A stretch of DNA of 64,000 nt from Brevibacillus reuszeri (GTDB lineage Bacteria; Bacillota; Bacilli; Brevibacillales; Brevibacillaceae), in NCBI RefSeq assembly GCF_001187725.1, contig NZ_LGIQ01000005.1:991350-1055349 (forward strand), given 5' to 3'. Of this stretch, positions 10,297 to 17,895 are shown in pieces. Both the position numbers and the translations under genes were made by a program. The notes below the pieces were generated by a model. That model did no database searches, was not told where the DNA came from, and saw nothing but the letters and a program-made list of their open reading frames with translations. Positions within the stretch are counted from its first letter, which is position 1. Each line of letters opens with the position of its first letter.

Positions 10297-10698
10297 CTAC
10301 CGCCGCGGCTTGATTCCTTTTGGCTTGTGACTGGAATTGGCAGAGTTTACCCCCATAATTCCTCCAATGCCTGCGATACCAAAGGCAGCGAGGAGATAGA
10401 GAAAGGTGTTCCATTGCATAGGGGCATCAAAGCCAAGAAAGCCGATTAAAATGACTAAAATGAAATAGGAAAGCCCGGTTAACCCCCCATAGTACCAGCC
10501 TTTGCCGCCGCATCGCCGACCTGTTACAAAACCACCTGTCAAAAGGCCTATGGCATTGATGACGTAAGTAAAATAGGGGAGAGAAGCTTCTCGCATGCTG
10601 GTAAAGCTCAGAAGAAGAGTGGCCAGCAATGCTCCAATCAAAATGAGGCCAAGCGTATACAATAATCCCGTCAGTACAGAGGTGGATGCACTCCGCAC
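10297..10698 (-). CDS. TIGR04086 family membrane protein (YrzE-like)
   Basis: 133 residues with four hydrophobic segments (about 9-31, 39-62, 66-90, 100-120) and a Lys/Arg-rich tail (KPKGIKPRR). Segment pattern and YVINAIGLLTGGFVTGRRCGGKGWYYGGLTGLSYF match the TIGR04086/YrzE family; B. subtilis has yrzE at the same place between yajC and yrbG. Function unknown. The GTG at 10698 follows GAGGGGGG at a proper distance; the upstream TTG (10722) precedes it and is less likely. Confidence 0.8.
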   Translation of the reverse strand: MRSASTSVLTGLLYTLGLILIGALLATLLLSFTSMREASLPYFTYVINAIGLLTGGFVTGRRCGGKGWYYGGLTGLSYFILVILIGFLGFDAPMQWNTFLYLLAAFGIAGIGGIMGVNSANSSHKPKGIKPRR

Positions 10699-10830
10699 AA
10701 TATTACCCCCCTCACTGCTCAAGTGTTTGTACCATCTATATGAAAGGCTTGGCAGACGTATTCATATTCGCGTTGAACATTGAAAGGAATTTTCGTATGA
10801 TGGATGAGGAACAAGACGGGGGTGAGGAAG

Positions 10831-11808
10831 ATGATCAAAACCTACTTTTACAACCACTCAGAACAGAAGATGTTTCACGATGTTGATTTGGCTACAAAGG
10901 ATCAGTGGCTGAAATCGCCAGAGGACCTGCTCTGGATTGATCTGTATGATGTGGGCAACAATGAGCTTCCCTATATTGCTAAGATCTTCGACTTTCACCA
11001 ACTGGCTATCGAGGACTGTCTGCACGTAAGTCCACGGGCCAAAGTGGATAAGTACGATGATTATTATTTCTTCGTCTTTCACGCCCTGCGTTACAATGAG
11101 GAGAGCGACGATGAGATTACCACAGTAGAACTGAACGTGTTTCTCGGCCCGAATTATATCGTCACGATTCACAAATCCCCTATGAACACTATCGGACGGA
11201 TCGCAGCTATGTGCCATCGTAATATTTCTTATTTAAATCGCGGTCCTGATTATTTGCTTTATGCGATTGTCGACGGGATTACGGATGAGTACTTCCCGAT
11301 TATCGACCGGATTAGTGTGCGGATTGACGAGCTGGAGGACGAGATTTACGAGCACCAGATGCAGGAAATTACCGAGGAGTTCCTCGCGTTGAAGCGAACG
11401 ATTATTTTGATTCGTCGCGTCATTATGCCGCAGAAGCGAATCTTCGCCAACGTAAATGGCCGCTATTCCTTCGATATCTCCGAGGAAAACGTTCCGTTCT
11501 ACAGTGACCTGACAGACCATTTGGAGAGGATTTCAGATTCGACGGAAACCTTCCGTGATCTGGTAAATGGTACACTGGATACGTACTACACGATTATTAG
11601 TGCAAAAACAACAGAGACGATGCGAGTGTTAACCATCATCTCGACGATCATCCTGCCTTTGACGTTTATTACAGGGTTGTTTGGAATGAATACCTTTGCC
11701 TGGTTGGGAGAAGAAGCGGAGCCGTATATGCTGGTGGTCGCGCTTGTGATCATGCTGGGGATGACGTTTGGGATGCTCAAAATTTTCCAAAAGCGAAAGT
11801 GGCTGTAA
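10831..11808 (+). CDS. corA: CorA family magnesium/divalent-cation transporter
   Basis: 325 residues. Long cytoplasmic alpha/beta domain and stalk helix, then two C-terminal membrane helices separated by the selectivity signature GMN in FGMNTFAW (about residue 290). The acidic loop between the helices (EEAEPY) is as expected. CorA forms a homopentameric channel for Mg2+ and sometimes Co2+/Ni2+. ATG at 10831 has GGGGGTGAGG directly upstream; the in-frame start at 10804 has no ribosome site. Apparently read as one unit with the following DUF421 gene. Confidence 0.9.
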   Translation: MIKTYFYNHSEQKMFHDVDLATKDQWLKSPEDLLWIDLYDVGNNELPYIAKIFDFHQLAIEDCLHVSPRAKVDKYDDYYFFVFHALRYNEESDDEITTVELNVFLGPNYIVTIHKSPMNTIGRIAAMCHRNISYLNRGPDYLLYAIVDGITDEYFPIIDRISVRIDELEDEIYEHQMQEITEEFLALKRTIILIRRVIMPQKRIFANVNGRYSFDISEENVPFYSDLTDHLERISDSTETFRDLVNGTLDTYYTIISAKTTETMRVLTIISTIILPLTFITGLFGMNTFAWLGEEAEPYMLVVALVIMLGMTFGMLKIFQKRKWL

Positions 11809-11825
11809 TTGGCGCTAATAGTTGA

Positions 11826-11870
11826 ACGCCCCTTTGCTAAAGACTAGTATCAAATGTCTTTAGGGGGCGT
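11826..11870 (+). promoter_or_regulatory. Hairpin enclosing the ribosome binding site of the DUF421 gene
   Basis: Outer arm ACGCCCC (11826-11832) pairs with GGGGCGT (11864-11870); inner arm CTAAAGAC (11837-11844) pairs with GTCTTTAG (11856-11863); a 4-nt bulge separates the arms. The only plausible Shine-Dalgarno, GGGGGCG (11863-11869), is completely inside the stem, 8-14 nt before the GTG at 11877. No T tract follows, so it is not an ordinary terminator. Confidence 0.6.
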
Positions 11871-11876
11871 CGTGAA

Positions 11877-12590
11877 GTGGAAGGACTTTCAACAGCGTTG
11901 CTACGCACCCTTTTCTCGTATTTTTTTCTCCTGATCATTATGCGAATGATGGGGAAGCGAGAGTTGGGGAAGCTATCTGTTTTTGATGTTGTGATCTCGA
12001 TTATGCTTGCTGAGATGGCCGCTATGGCAATTGAGGATGTTGACAAGCCGGCCATTCTTTATTACATACCCATGCTGCTGATCGGTTTGTTGGAAATTGG
12101 TCTGGCGTATTTTGCCTTGAAAAGCAAGAAGTTCCGTGATGTGGTAGCAGGGTCGGCAGACTTGATTATTGAAAACGGCGAAATCAGAGAGCATGCCATG
12201 CGCCGGAACCGTTTGAATATGGATGACCTGATGGTTCATTTGCGGCAAAAAAATGTAAAGAACATTGCTGACGTTGAATTTGCGGTGATGGAGCCTACTG
12301 GTCAGATGAGTGTGTTTTTAAAGCAGCCCAAAGACACGGTAAAGCGTGAAGACATGGAAATACCCGAAAGCAAACCCGTGGGTCCCGTATTTTTTAAAGG
12401 ACTTCCGATCCCGTTAATTTTAGATGGGAAAGTAAGGGATGAGGCACTAAAAAAAATTGGACAGAACGAGCTCTGGTTAAAGCGAGAGATTCGCAAATAT
12501 GGGATCAAGGACGTACGCGATGTTTCGTTTTGCTCGATAGACGATCGCGGGATCATGTATTTGGACAAAAAGGACAAGCCGCTGCAATAA
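11877..12590 (+). CDS. DUF421 / YetF-like membrane protein (YrbG-like)
   Basis: 237 residues. Three N-terminal membrane helices (about 8-25, 33-50, 58-78) with the DUF421 signature RMMGKRELGKLSVFDVVISIMLAEMAA, followed by two cytoplasmic YetF-type domains (NGEIREHAMRRNRLNMDDLMVHLR and DEALKKIGQNELWLKREIRKYGIKDV). B. subtilis yrbG is at the same locus. Function is poorly known; relatives affect spore germination and membrane properties. Start is GTG; its ribosome site is buried in the hairpin noted at 11826-11870, suggesting controlled translation. Confidence 0.85.
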   Translation: MEGLSTALLRTLFSYFFLLIIMRMMGKRELGKLSVFDVVISIMLAEMAAMAIEDVDKPAILYYIPMLLIGLLEIGLAYFALKSKKFRDVVAGSADLIIENGEIREHAMRRNRLNMDDLMVHLRQKNVKNIADVEFAVMEPTGQMSVFLKQPKDTVKREDMEIPESKPVGPVFFKGLPIPLILDGKVRDEALKKIGQNELWLKREIRKYGIKDVRDVSFCSIDDRGIMYLDKKDKPLQ

Positions 12591-12592
12591 TG

Positions 12593-14179
12593 TCAGCGGC
12601 GAGGGAAAAAGATTGCCAATTGTTCCCCGATCCAAGGAATACGACGCACATCCTGTTTGCCGAGAACACGCATCGCAACCAACAGGACGAGGTAAAGCAA
12701 CATACTTGCCATGGTGCTTAAGAGCAGCAGGCGACCCGTAGAGGCCTCGATAAACCAGTGATTCGCTATATACCAGCCTGAATAGCCCATAGCCAGCATA
12801 GCGGCGCCAATTTTGCCGAACTCCCGCAGATCAATGGTAAAACCGATTTTCTTAATCAGGCTGGCAAAATGAAGCAGTGTCCCCAAGGTGATGCCGATGT
12901 TCATGGCAATCACCGCGCCATGAATCCCGAAAGATGGGTGAGAGGTTAACAAAAACATGGCGGCTGTTTTGATAACAGCACTGATAAGGGTATTACGAAA
13001 CACGACTTGAGCGAAGTCGAGACCTTGCAGGGCTGCTGCCAGGGGAGCCTGAAAGAATAGAAAAACAGAAAAGGGAGCCAGCTCTTTTAGTAAAATGCCT
13101 ACTTCTGTAAATTGCTCTCCGTATAAAAGAGCGCAAAGCGGCTCTGCGAAAATAGTAAGCAACACTGTACACGGTGCTCCTATAACGAGTGTAATCCGCA
13201 TGGCTTGGTAAATGCGTCGATGCACGAGGGGGGCATTGTTTTGATAAGCGGCCTCTGCGACAGCAGGAACCAGTGAAACGGACAAGGAATAGGTTAGGAA
13301 CGTTGGAAAGAGCAGCAAAGGTACAGCCATACCGGCAAATTGACCGTAGAGTCCTGTAGCAGTAGCGGTGGTATGACCGGCGATGACAAGAGCGAGTGGG
13401 ACAAGCATCGGTTCCAGAACGTAGGCAATGGAGCCGATGACCCGACTCATAGTGACTGGAAGCGCGACGTGAATCAATTGCTTGATGCTCGCCCTGCTTT
13501 TGGAAACAGCTAAAAATAATGGTTTTTCAAAAAACTGGGCGGCTGTTTTTTTACTGCCCTTTCGGTATTGCCACAAAATGTACAAAAGTCCTGCTGCTTC
13601 CCCAAAAACAATGCTAGCGACAGCTCCGGCAGTGGCGTATTCGATCCCGGAAGAGAGAAAGGTGATGGTCATGATGACGACCAAAGCCATTCTTACTACT
13701 TGTTCCAATAGCTGAGACACAGCAGTGGGCACCATGTTTTGCTTCCCTTGGAAATACCCGCGCAGAACCAGGGAAATGCTCGCGATCGGGATGACTGGGA
13801 TAGCAGCGAGCATCACGACATGGGCACGTTCGTCAGCAAACAGTGCTCCGGCGATCCAATTTGAAAAAACGACGAGCACCGTGCAGACGACCAGGCTAAT
13901 CCCACTGGCTATGGATAAAGCTAATAACAGGAACTTACGGGTAAGGCGGGGATTGTTTGCCGCTTCTGTTTCTGCCACTTGTTTGGCGATGGCTACTGGC
14001 AGACCAAATGTTGTCACAGTAATCAGAAAGTATAACAGGGGCACAACCATTTGATATAGCCCCATTCCTTCCGCACCGATGATGCGCGAAAGCACGATCC
14101 TGTGAGCAAAGCCAAACACCTTCGTAATGCCGCCAGCAATGATGAGGATAACCGTTCCGTAAAAGAATGACTGTCTCAT
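12593..14179 (-). CDS. spoVB: Stage V sporulation protein B (lipid II flippase-like)
   Basis: 528 residues with about 14 transmembrane segments, MVF/polysaccharide-export fold. N-terminal SFFYGTVILIIAGGITKVFGF and IIGAEGMGLYQMVVP are characteristic of SpoVB. In B. subtilis SpoVB is needed for spore cortex synthesis and lies between yrbG and comN, as here. Start at ATG 14179 with AAAGGAG 5-7 nt upstream; the reading frame continues upstream to 14242 without a ribosome site. Convergent with DUF421 (2 nt between stops, no terminator visible) and divergent from comN. Confidence 0.93.
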   Translation of the reverse strand: MRQSFFYGTVILIIAGGITKVFGFAHRIVLSRIIGAEGMGLYQMVVPLLYFLITVTTFGLPVAIAKQVAETEAANNPRLTRKFLLLALSIASGISLVVCTVLVVFSNWIAGALFADERAHVVMLAAIPVIPIASISLVLRGYFQGKQNMVPTAVSQLLEQVVRMALVVIMTITFLSSGIEYATAGAVASIVFGEAAGLLYILWQYRKGSKKTAAQFFEKPLFLAVSKSRASIKQLIHVALPVTMSRVIGSIAYVLEPMLVPLALVIAGHTTATATGLYGQFAGMAVPLLLFPTFLTYSLSVSLVPAVAEAAYQNNAPLVHRRIYQAMRITLVIGAPCTVLLTIFAEPLCALLYGEQFTEVGILLKELAPFSVFLFFQAPLAAALQGLDFAQVVFRNTLISAVIKTAAMFLLTSHPSFGIHGAVIAMNIGITLGTLLHFASLIKKIGFTIDLREFGKIGAAMLAMGYSGWYIANHWFIEASTGRLLLLSTMASMLLYLVLLVAMRVLGKQDVRRIPWIGEQLAIFFPRR

Positions 14180-14265
14180 GGAAGGCTCCTTTGCACCAAT
14201 AAATTCACTCAGTAAAGAATATGGACGTGCCGCACTCGGCATGACTACTTTGAGGGGGAAACAGA

Positions 14266-14502
14266 ATGGATCAAGCGCAAAAGCAGGAATGGTATGGGCA
14301 AGTAGCTAGTCTTTGCCAGAGTAAAGCGGAGGAATTCGCCATGCTCGGCTATGAAAATGTGACCGCAGAGGAAGTGTGGGAATGTGTTGTAAGCAGCTAC
14401 AAAGAGTTTCCTCCGCTTCACCGTTTAGTCAATGATGTCCTGTCTTTGAAGCCAAATAAGTATATGAACTACTTGATGATCCAAATGTACAAAAATTCAT
14501 AG
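14266..14502 (+). CDS. comN: Post-transcriptional regulator ComN
   Basis: 78 residues, soluble, helical. WECVVSSYKEFPPLHRLVNDVLSLKPNKYMNYLMIQMY is the PF13797/ComN signature. In B. subtilis ComN acts on comE mRNA localisation and competence. Same neighbourhood (spoVB on one side, secDF on the other) as in B. subtilis. Start at ATG 14266 with GAGGGGG upstream. Its operator region is shared with the divergent spoVB (87 nt). Confidence 0.85.
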   Translation: MDQAQKQEWYGQVASLCQSKAEEFAMLGYENVTAEEVWECVVSSYKEFPPLHRLVNDVLSLKPNKYMNYLMIQMYKNS

Positions 14503-14589
14503 TGAAACTTTCTCAGCCCCCATTCGTATACGTATGTTGCGCAATGCAGACAAGGGGTGGGTTACCATGGTTCATCTTTCCAGCAATAA

Positions 14590-14619
14590 TTGACACGTTT
14601 TTTCATACTTCGCTATAAT
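14590..14619 (+). promoter_or_regulatory. Sigma-A promoter of secDF
   Basis: TTGACA (14590-14595), 18-nt spacer, TATAAT (14614-14619). Both hexamers are perfect, fitting strong housekeeping expression; the 5' leader is about 55 nt. Confidence 0.8.
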
Positions 14620-14678
14620 GGGCATATTGGTTTCTCGTCTAGGACGGGACCCTGTTAGGAAAGAGGGGTATTACTGCT

Positions 14679-15917
14679 ATGATAAAATGGGGAAGATTCC
14701 TCCTGTTCCTGGTCGTTGTAGGACTTTTGGGCACACTCGTGTCAACTACGATCACACAGGTGGCAAAGAACATCACACTCGGTCTGGACCTGCAGGGCGG
14801 GTTTGAGATTCTGTACGAGGTAGAGCCTCTCGAGGCTGGACACAAGGTTGATATCGAGCTGTTGAAATCAACTGCGCACATGATTGAGAAACGGATTAAC
14901 ATTGGTGGTGTCGTAGAGCCTGTAATTGCTACTGAGCTTCCAAACCGGATTCGTGTACAAATCGCCTCACAATCGGCAGATCAGGACAAGCTTCGTGAAC
15001 TGATCGGTAAACCTGCTGTGCTTACATTCCGTGACGAAGCTGGCAAGATTATTTTACAGGGAAGCGATTTGGCTCCTGGCGGGGCAGCAGTAGGATATGA
15101 TGATCTGAAACGCCCTTTGGTTACCCTGAAAATTTCTGACCCGAAAAAATTGGAAGATGTAACACGCGCCAATTTAGGTAAGCATATGGCCATCTATTTG
15201 GATGAAAATATGCAAACCAACCCTACCATTCAAAGCGTAATTACGGGTGGAAACGCACAAATTACTGGTAATTACACACAAGAGAGTGCGCAAGAATTGG
15301 TTGACCTCTTGAATTCCGGTGCGATGCCAGCGAAATTGGTCGAGCTGCAAGTAAACTCTGTCGGTGCTTCACTTGGTGCATTGGCCTTGCAAAAGACGAT
15401 TTATGCAGGCTACATCGGTGCAGCTTTGATTTTCTTCTTCATGTTGTTTGTATACCGCATGCCAGGAATGATTGCGAATATCACACTGGCTGGATTTACT
15501 TATTTTTGTATGGTCGTTCTGGACTGGATGGACGCGACACTGACATTGCCGGGGATCGCCGGATTTATTTTGGCTGTCGGTATTGCCGTTGACGCCAACA
15601 TCATTACGTACGAACGGATTCAAGAAGAACTGCGTTCAGGAAAAACCGTTCTGTCTGCTTTCCGCTCCGGTGAACGCCGTTCCCTGATTACCATTATCGA
15701 CGCTCACGTAACGACACTGATTGCGACGGGCGTGCTGTTCTTCTTCGGGACAAGCTCTGTCCAAGGTTTTGCGGTCGTACTCGCTATGACAATCATCGTA
15801 AGTATCATTACCAACGTGTTTGGGTCTCGCTTCCTCCTGTGGCTGGTGGTCCGTTCCAACATGTTTAAAAAGCCGTTCTGGTTCGGAGTAAAGGAGAGTG
15901 AGATCGGTGAGCTTTAA
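14679..15917 (+). CDS. secD: Protein translocase subunit SecD
   Basis: 412 residues. Membrane part of the SecDF proton-driven machine that pulls translocated proteins off SecYEG. First helix at about 5-25, the P1 extracytoplasmic domain with GLDLQGG, then five C-terminal helices with the RND signature GIAVDANIITYERIQEELRSGKT. In B. subtilis SecD and SecF are fused in one chain; here they are separate overlapping genes. ATG start; GAGGGG upstream. Confidence 0.96.
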   Translation: MIKWGRFLLFLVVVGLLGTLVSTTITQVAKNITLGLDLQGGFEILYEVEPLEAGHKVDIELLKSTAHMIEKRINIGGVVEPVIATELPNRIRVQIASQSADQDKLRELIGKPAVLTFRDEAGKIILQGSDLAPGGAAVGYDDLKRPLVTLKISDPKKLEDVTRANLGKHMAIYLDENMQTNPTIQSVITGGNAQITGNYTQESAQELVDLLNSGAMPAKLVELQVNSVGASLGALALQKTIYAGYIGAALIFFFMLFVYRMPGMIANITLAGFTYFCMVVLDWMDATLTLPGIAGFILAVGIAVDANIITYERIQEELRSGKTVLSAFRSGERRSLITIIDAHVTTLIATGVLFFFGTSSVQGFAVVLAMTIIVSIITNVFGSRFLLWLVVRSNMFKKPFWFGVKESEIGEL

Positions 15918-16830
15918 TCAAGAGAACACGGTCGTTAGATTTGACATCGTAAAGAATCGCCGAAAGTATTTTATCGGCTCTTCTGCGATCATTATTATCG
16001 GCTTTTTGTTTATGCTGTTCCAAGGTCTTCACTTGGGTGTAGACTTTAAAGCAGGGACACGACTCGATATTTTTGTGGGAAAAGAATTTAATACCGCAGA
16101 TGTTGAGGCGGTCATAAAACAAGAAATTCCGGATGTTGCTTTTACCGGCATCACCCGTTATGGTGAAAACCAAGCGTATACCCGTTTTGATCAAGCCATT
16201 CCGTCTGACACGATGATGAAGCTGGAAACTGCTCTGAAGAAAAAGTTTGGGGATCAGGTAACGAAGCAGGTATCATCTGTTGACCCAACGATTGCACGTG
16301 AAATGGTGAAGAAAGCTGCGATCGCCGTTGCGATTGCCTCCATCGGTATCGTCATTTACATTGCGATCCGTTTCCAATGGCTCTTCGGGATTGCATGTGT
16401 TGCGGGACTTTTGCATGACGTATTTATCCCGATCGCGCTTTTCTCTGTATTAGGCTTGGAAGTAGATATCACGTTTATTGCAGCGATCCTTACCATTCTC
16501 GGTTACTCAATTAACGACAAGATCGTTATTTTTGACCGGATTCGGGAAAACCTAAGAACCATGAAGTCCAAAACGATTCCAGAGCTTGAGCATCTGGTTA
16601 ACGTATCTCTTTGGCAGACGATGCGCCGTTCGATCTACACTGTAGCCACCGTATTTTTCACAGCGCTGGCACTGGCGGTATTGGGCAGCGAGAGCATTCG
16701 CAACTTCTCCCTGGCGCTTTTGTTCGGTCTGGTGAGTGGTACGTATTCTTCCATCTTTATTGCCGCACAAATTTGGGTAAACTTGAAAGAGCGCAACATG
16801 ATGAAAAAGAAAAAAGAAAAACAAGCGTAA
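15907..16830 (+). CDS. secF: Protein translocase subunit SecF
   Basis: 307 residues. Partner of SecD: first helix, short P4 domain with GVDFKAGTRLDI, and five C-terminal helices including GYSINDKIVIFDRIRENL (conserved Asp/Arg of the proton relay). GTG at 15907 follows AAGGAG with 9-nt spacing and starts inside the end of secD, so the two are coupled. An earlier in-frame GTG (15898) overlaps the ribosome site. Confidence 0.96.
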   Translation: MSFNQENTVVRFDIVKNRRKYFIGSSAIIIIGFLFMLFQGLHLGVDFKAGTRLDIFVGKEFNTADVEAVIKQEIPDVAFTGITRYGENQAYTRFDQAIPSDTMMKLETALKKKFGDQVTKQVSSVDPTIAREMVKKAAIAVAIASIGIVIYIAIRFQWLFGIACVAGLLHDVFIPIALFSVLGLEVDITFIAAILTILGYSINDKIVIFDRIRENLRTMKSKTIPELEHLVNVSLWQTMRRSIYTVATVFFTALALAVLGSESIRNFSLALLFGLVSGTYSSIFIAAQIWVNLKERNMMKKKKEKQA

Positions 16831-16847
16831 TTAGACGTAAGATAAAG

Positions 16848-16876
16848 ACCGCGGGGGTATCTCTCCGCGGTTTTCT
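16848..16876 (+). terminator. Intrinsic terminator after secF
   Basis: ACCGCGG (16848-16854) / CCGCGGT (16865-16871), then TTTCT. Confidence 0.8.
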
Positions 16877-16914
16877 ACTCTCAAGAGGGGAATATCATTC
16901 GGGAGGGACTGTAG

Positions 16915-17796
16915 ATGACAGATGAGCGCCTAGCCAAAGCACAGTTTGCTGCGTGGGTAGGGATTATTGGAAACATTGCACTGGCAGGAGTAAAGCTATT
17001 GATTGGTGTAATCGCCAAGTCTCAAGCTTTGATTGCTGATTCCATACACTCAGCGTCGGATGTAATCGGATCGGTCGCCGTCTTAATCGGTTTGCGTGCT
17101 GCAGAACGTCCACCTGACGAGGATCATCCGTATGGTCACGGAAAAGCGGAGTCTGTTTCGGCAATCATCGTTTCCGTCTTGCTTGCAGTGGTTGGCTTCG
17201 AAATGGGCGTGTCCTCAATCAAGTCACTCTTCATTCCTTTGGAAGCACCGGGCCTACTTGCGGTTTGGGCGGCAATCGGCTCCATGATCGTAAAAGAGTG
17301 GATGTATCGGTATAAATACAAGCTAGGGAAAAAGCTCAAAAGCCAATCACTGATGGCAAATGCATTGGAGCATCGCTCTGACGTGTTCTCTTCTTTTGCG
17401 GCACTAGTAGGGATTGGTGGCGCAATTGTCGGTGGACGGCTAGGAATTCCCTGGATGCTGTACCTAGACCCAGTTGCAGGTATTTTTGTGACCTTGCTCG
17501 TGTTGAAGATGGCGTACAAGATTTTGATGGAATCGATACATAGTACGCTCGACCATGTTTTGCACGACGATGATACGAAGGAACTGCGGCAGGCGATACT
17601 GGAAGTTTCTGGGGTCATGCGCATCGACTCTTTCCGTGCCCGTGAGCATGGGCACTACCAAATTGTCGACGTAAAAATAGGGGTGGATCCGTTCATTACC
17701 GTAGAAGCGGGGCATCGGATTGGCAAACAGGTAAAGCATGAGCTGATGAAAAAGTTTCCGGAGGTACGCGATGTTTTTGTGCATATCAATCCCTGA
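16915..17796 (+). CDS. Cation diffusion facilitator (CDF) family transporter
   Basis: 293 residues; six membrane helices and a C-terminal cytoplasmic ferredoxin-like domain. The metal site residues appear in helix 2 (IADSIHSASDVIGS, Asp and His/Asp) and helix 5 (HRSDVFSS), typical of CDF proton antiporters exporting Mn2+, Zn2+ or Fe2+. C-terminal domain ends with VFVHINP. The D-x3-D / H-x3-D pattern does not by itself fix the metal; Mn/Fe (YdfM/MneP-like) is my best guess. Not present at this place in B. subtilis. Confidence 0.9.
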   Translation: MTDERLAKAQFAAWVGIIGNIALAGVKLLIGVIAKSQALIADSIHSASDVIGSVAVLIGLRAAERPPDEDHPYGHGKAESVSAIIVSVLLAVVGFEMGVSSIKSLFIPLEAPGLLAVWAAIGSMIVKEWMYRYKYKLGKKLKSQSLMANALEHRSDVFSSFAALVGIGGAIVGGRLGIPWMLYLDPVAGIFVTLLVLKMAYKILMESIHSTLDHVLHDDDTKELRQAILEVSGVMRIDSFRAREHGHYQIVDVKIGVDPFITVEAGHRIGKQVKHELMKKFPEVRDVFVHINP

Positions 17797-17842
17797 ATGT
17801 GGATTTGTCGGGCTTTCAGCAAAAGCTGTATGTTTTACGCAG

Positions 17843-17872
17843 TTGTCAGTCTCCCGCTCCATCCTCTATAAT
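17843..17872 (+). promoter_or_regulatory. Sigma-A promoter of recJ
   Basis: TTGTCA (17843-17848), 18-nt spacer, TATAAT (17867-17872). The transcript would start about 17 nt before the recJ ATG. Confidence 0.7.
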
Positions 17873-17895
17873 GAATGAGGATTGGAGGAACGCTC

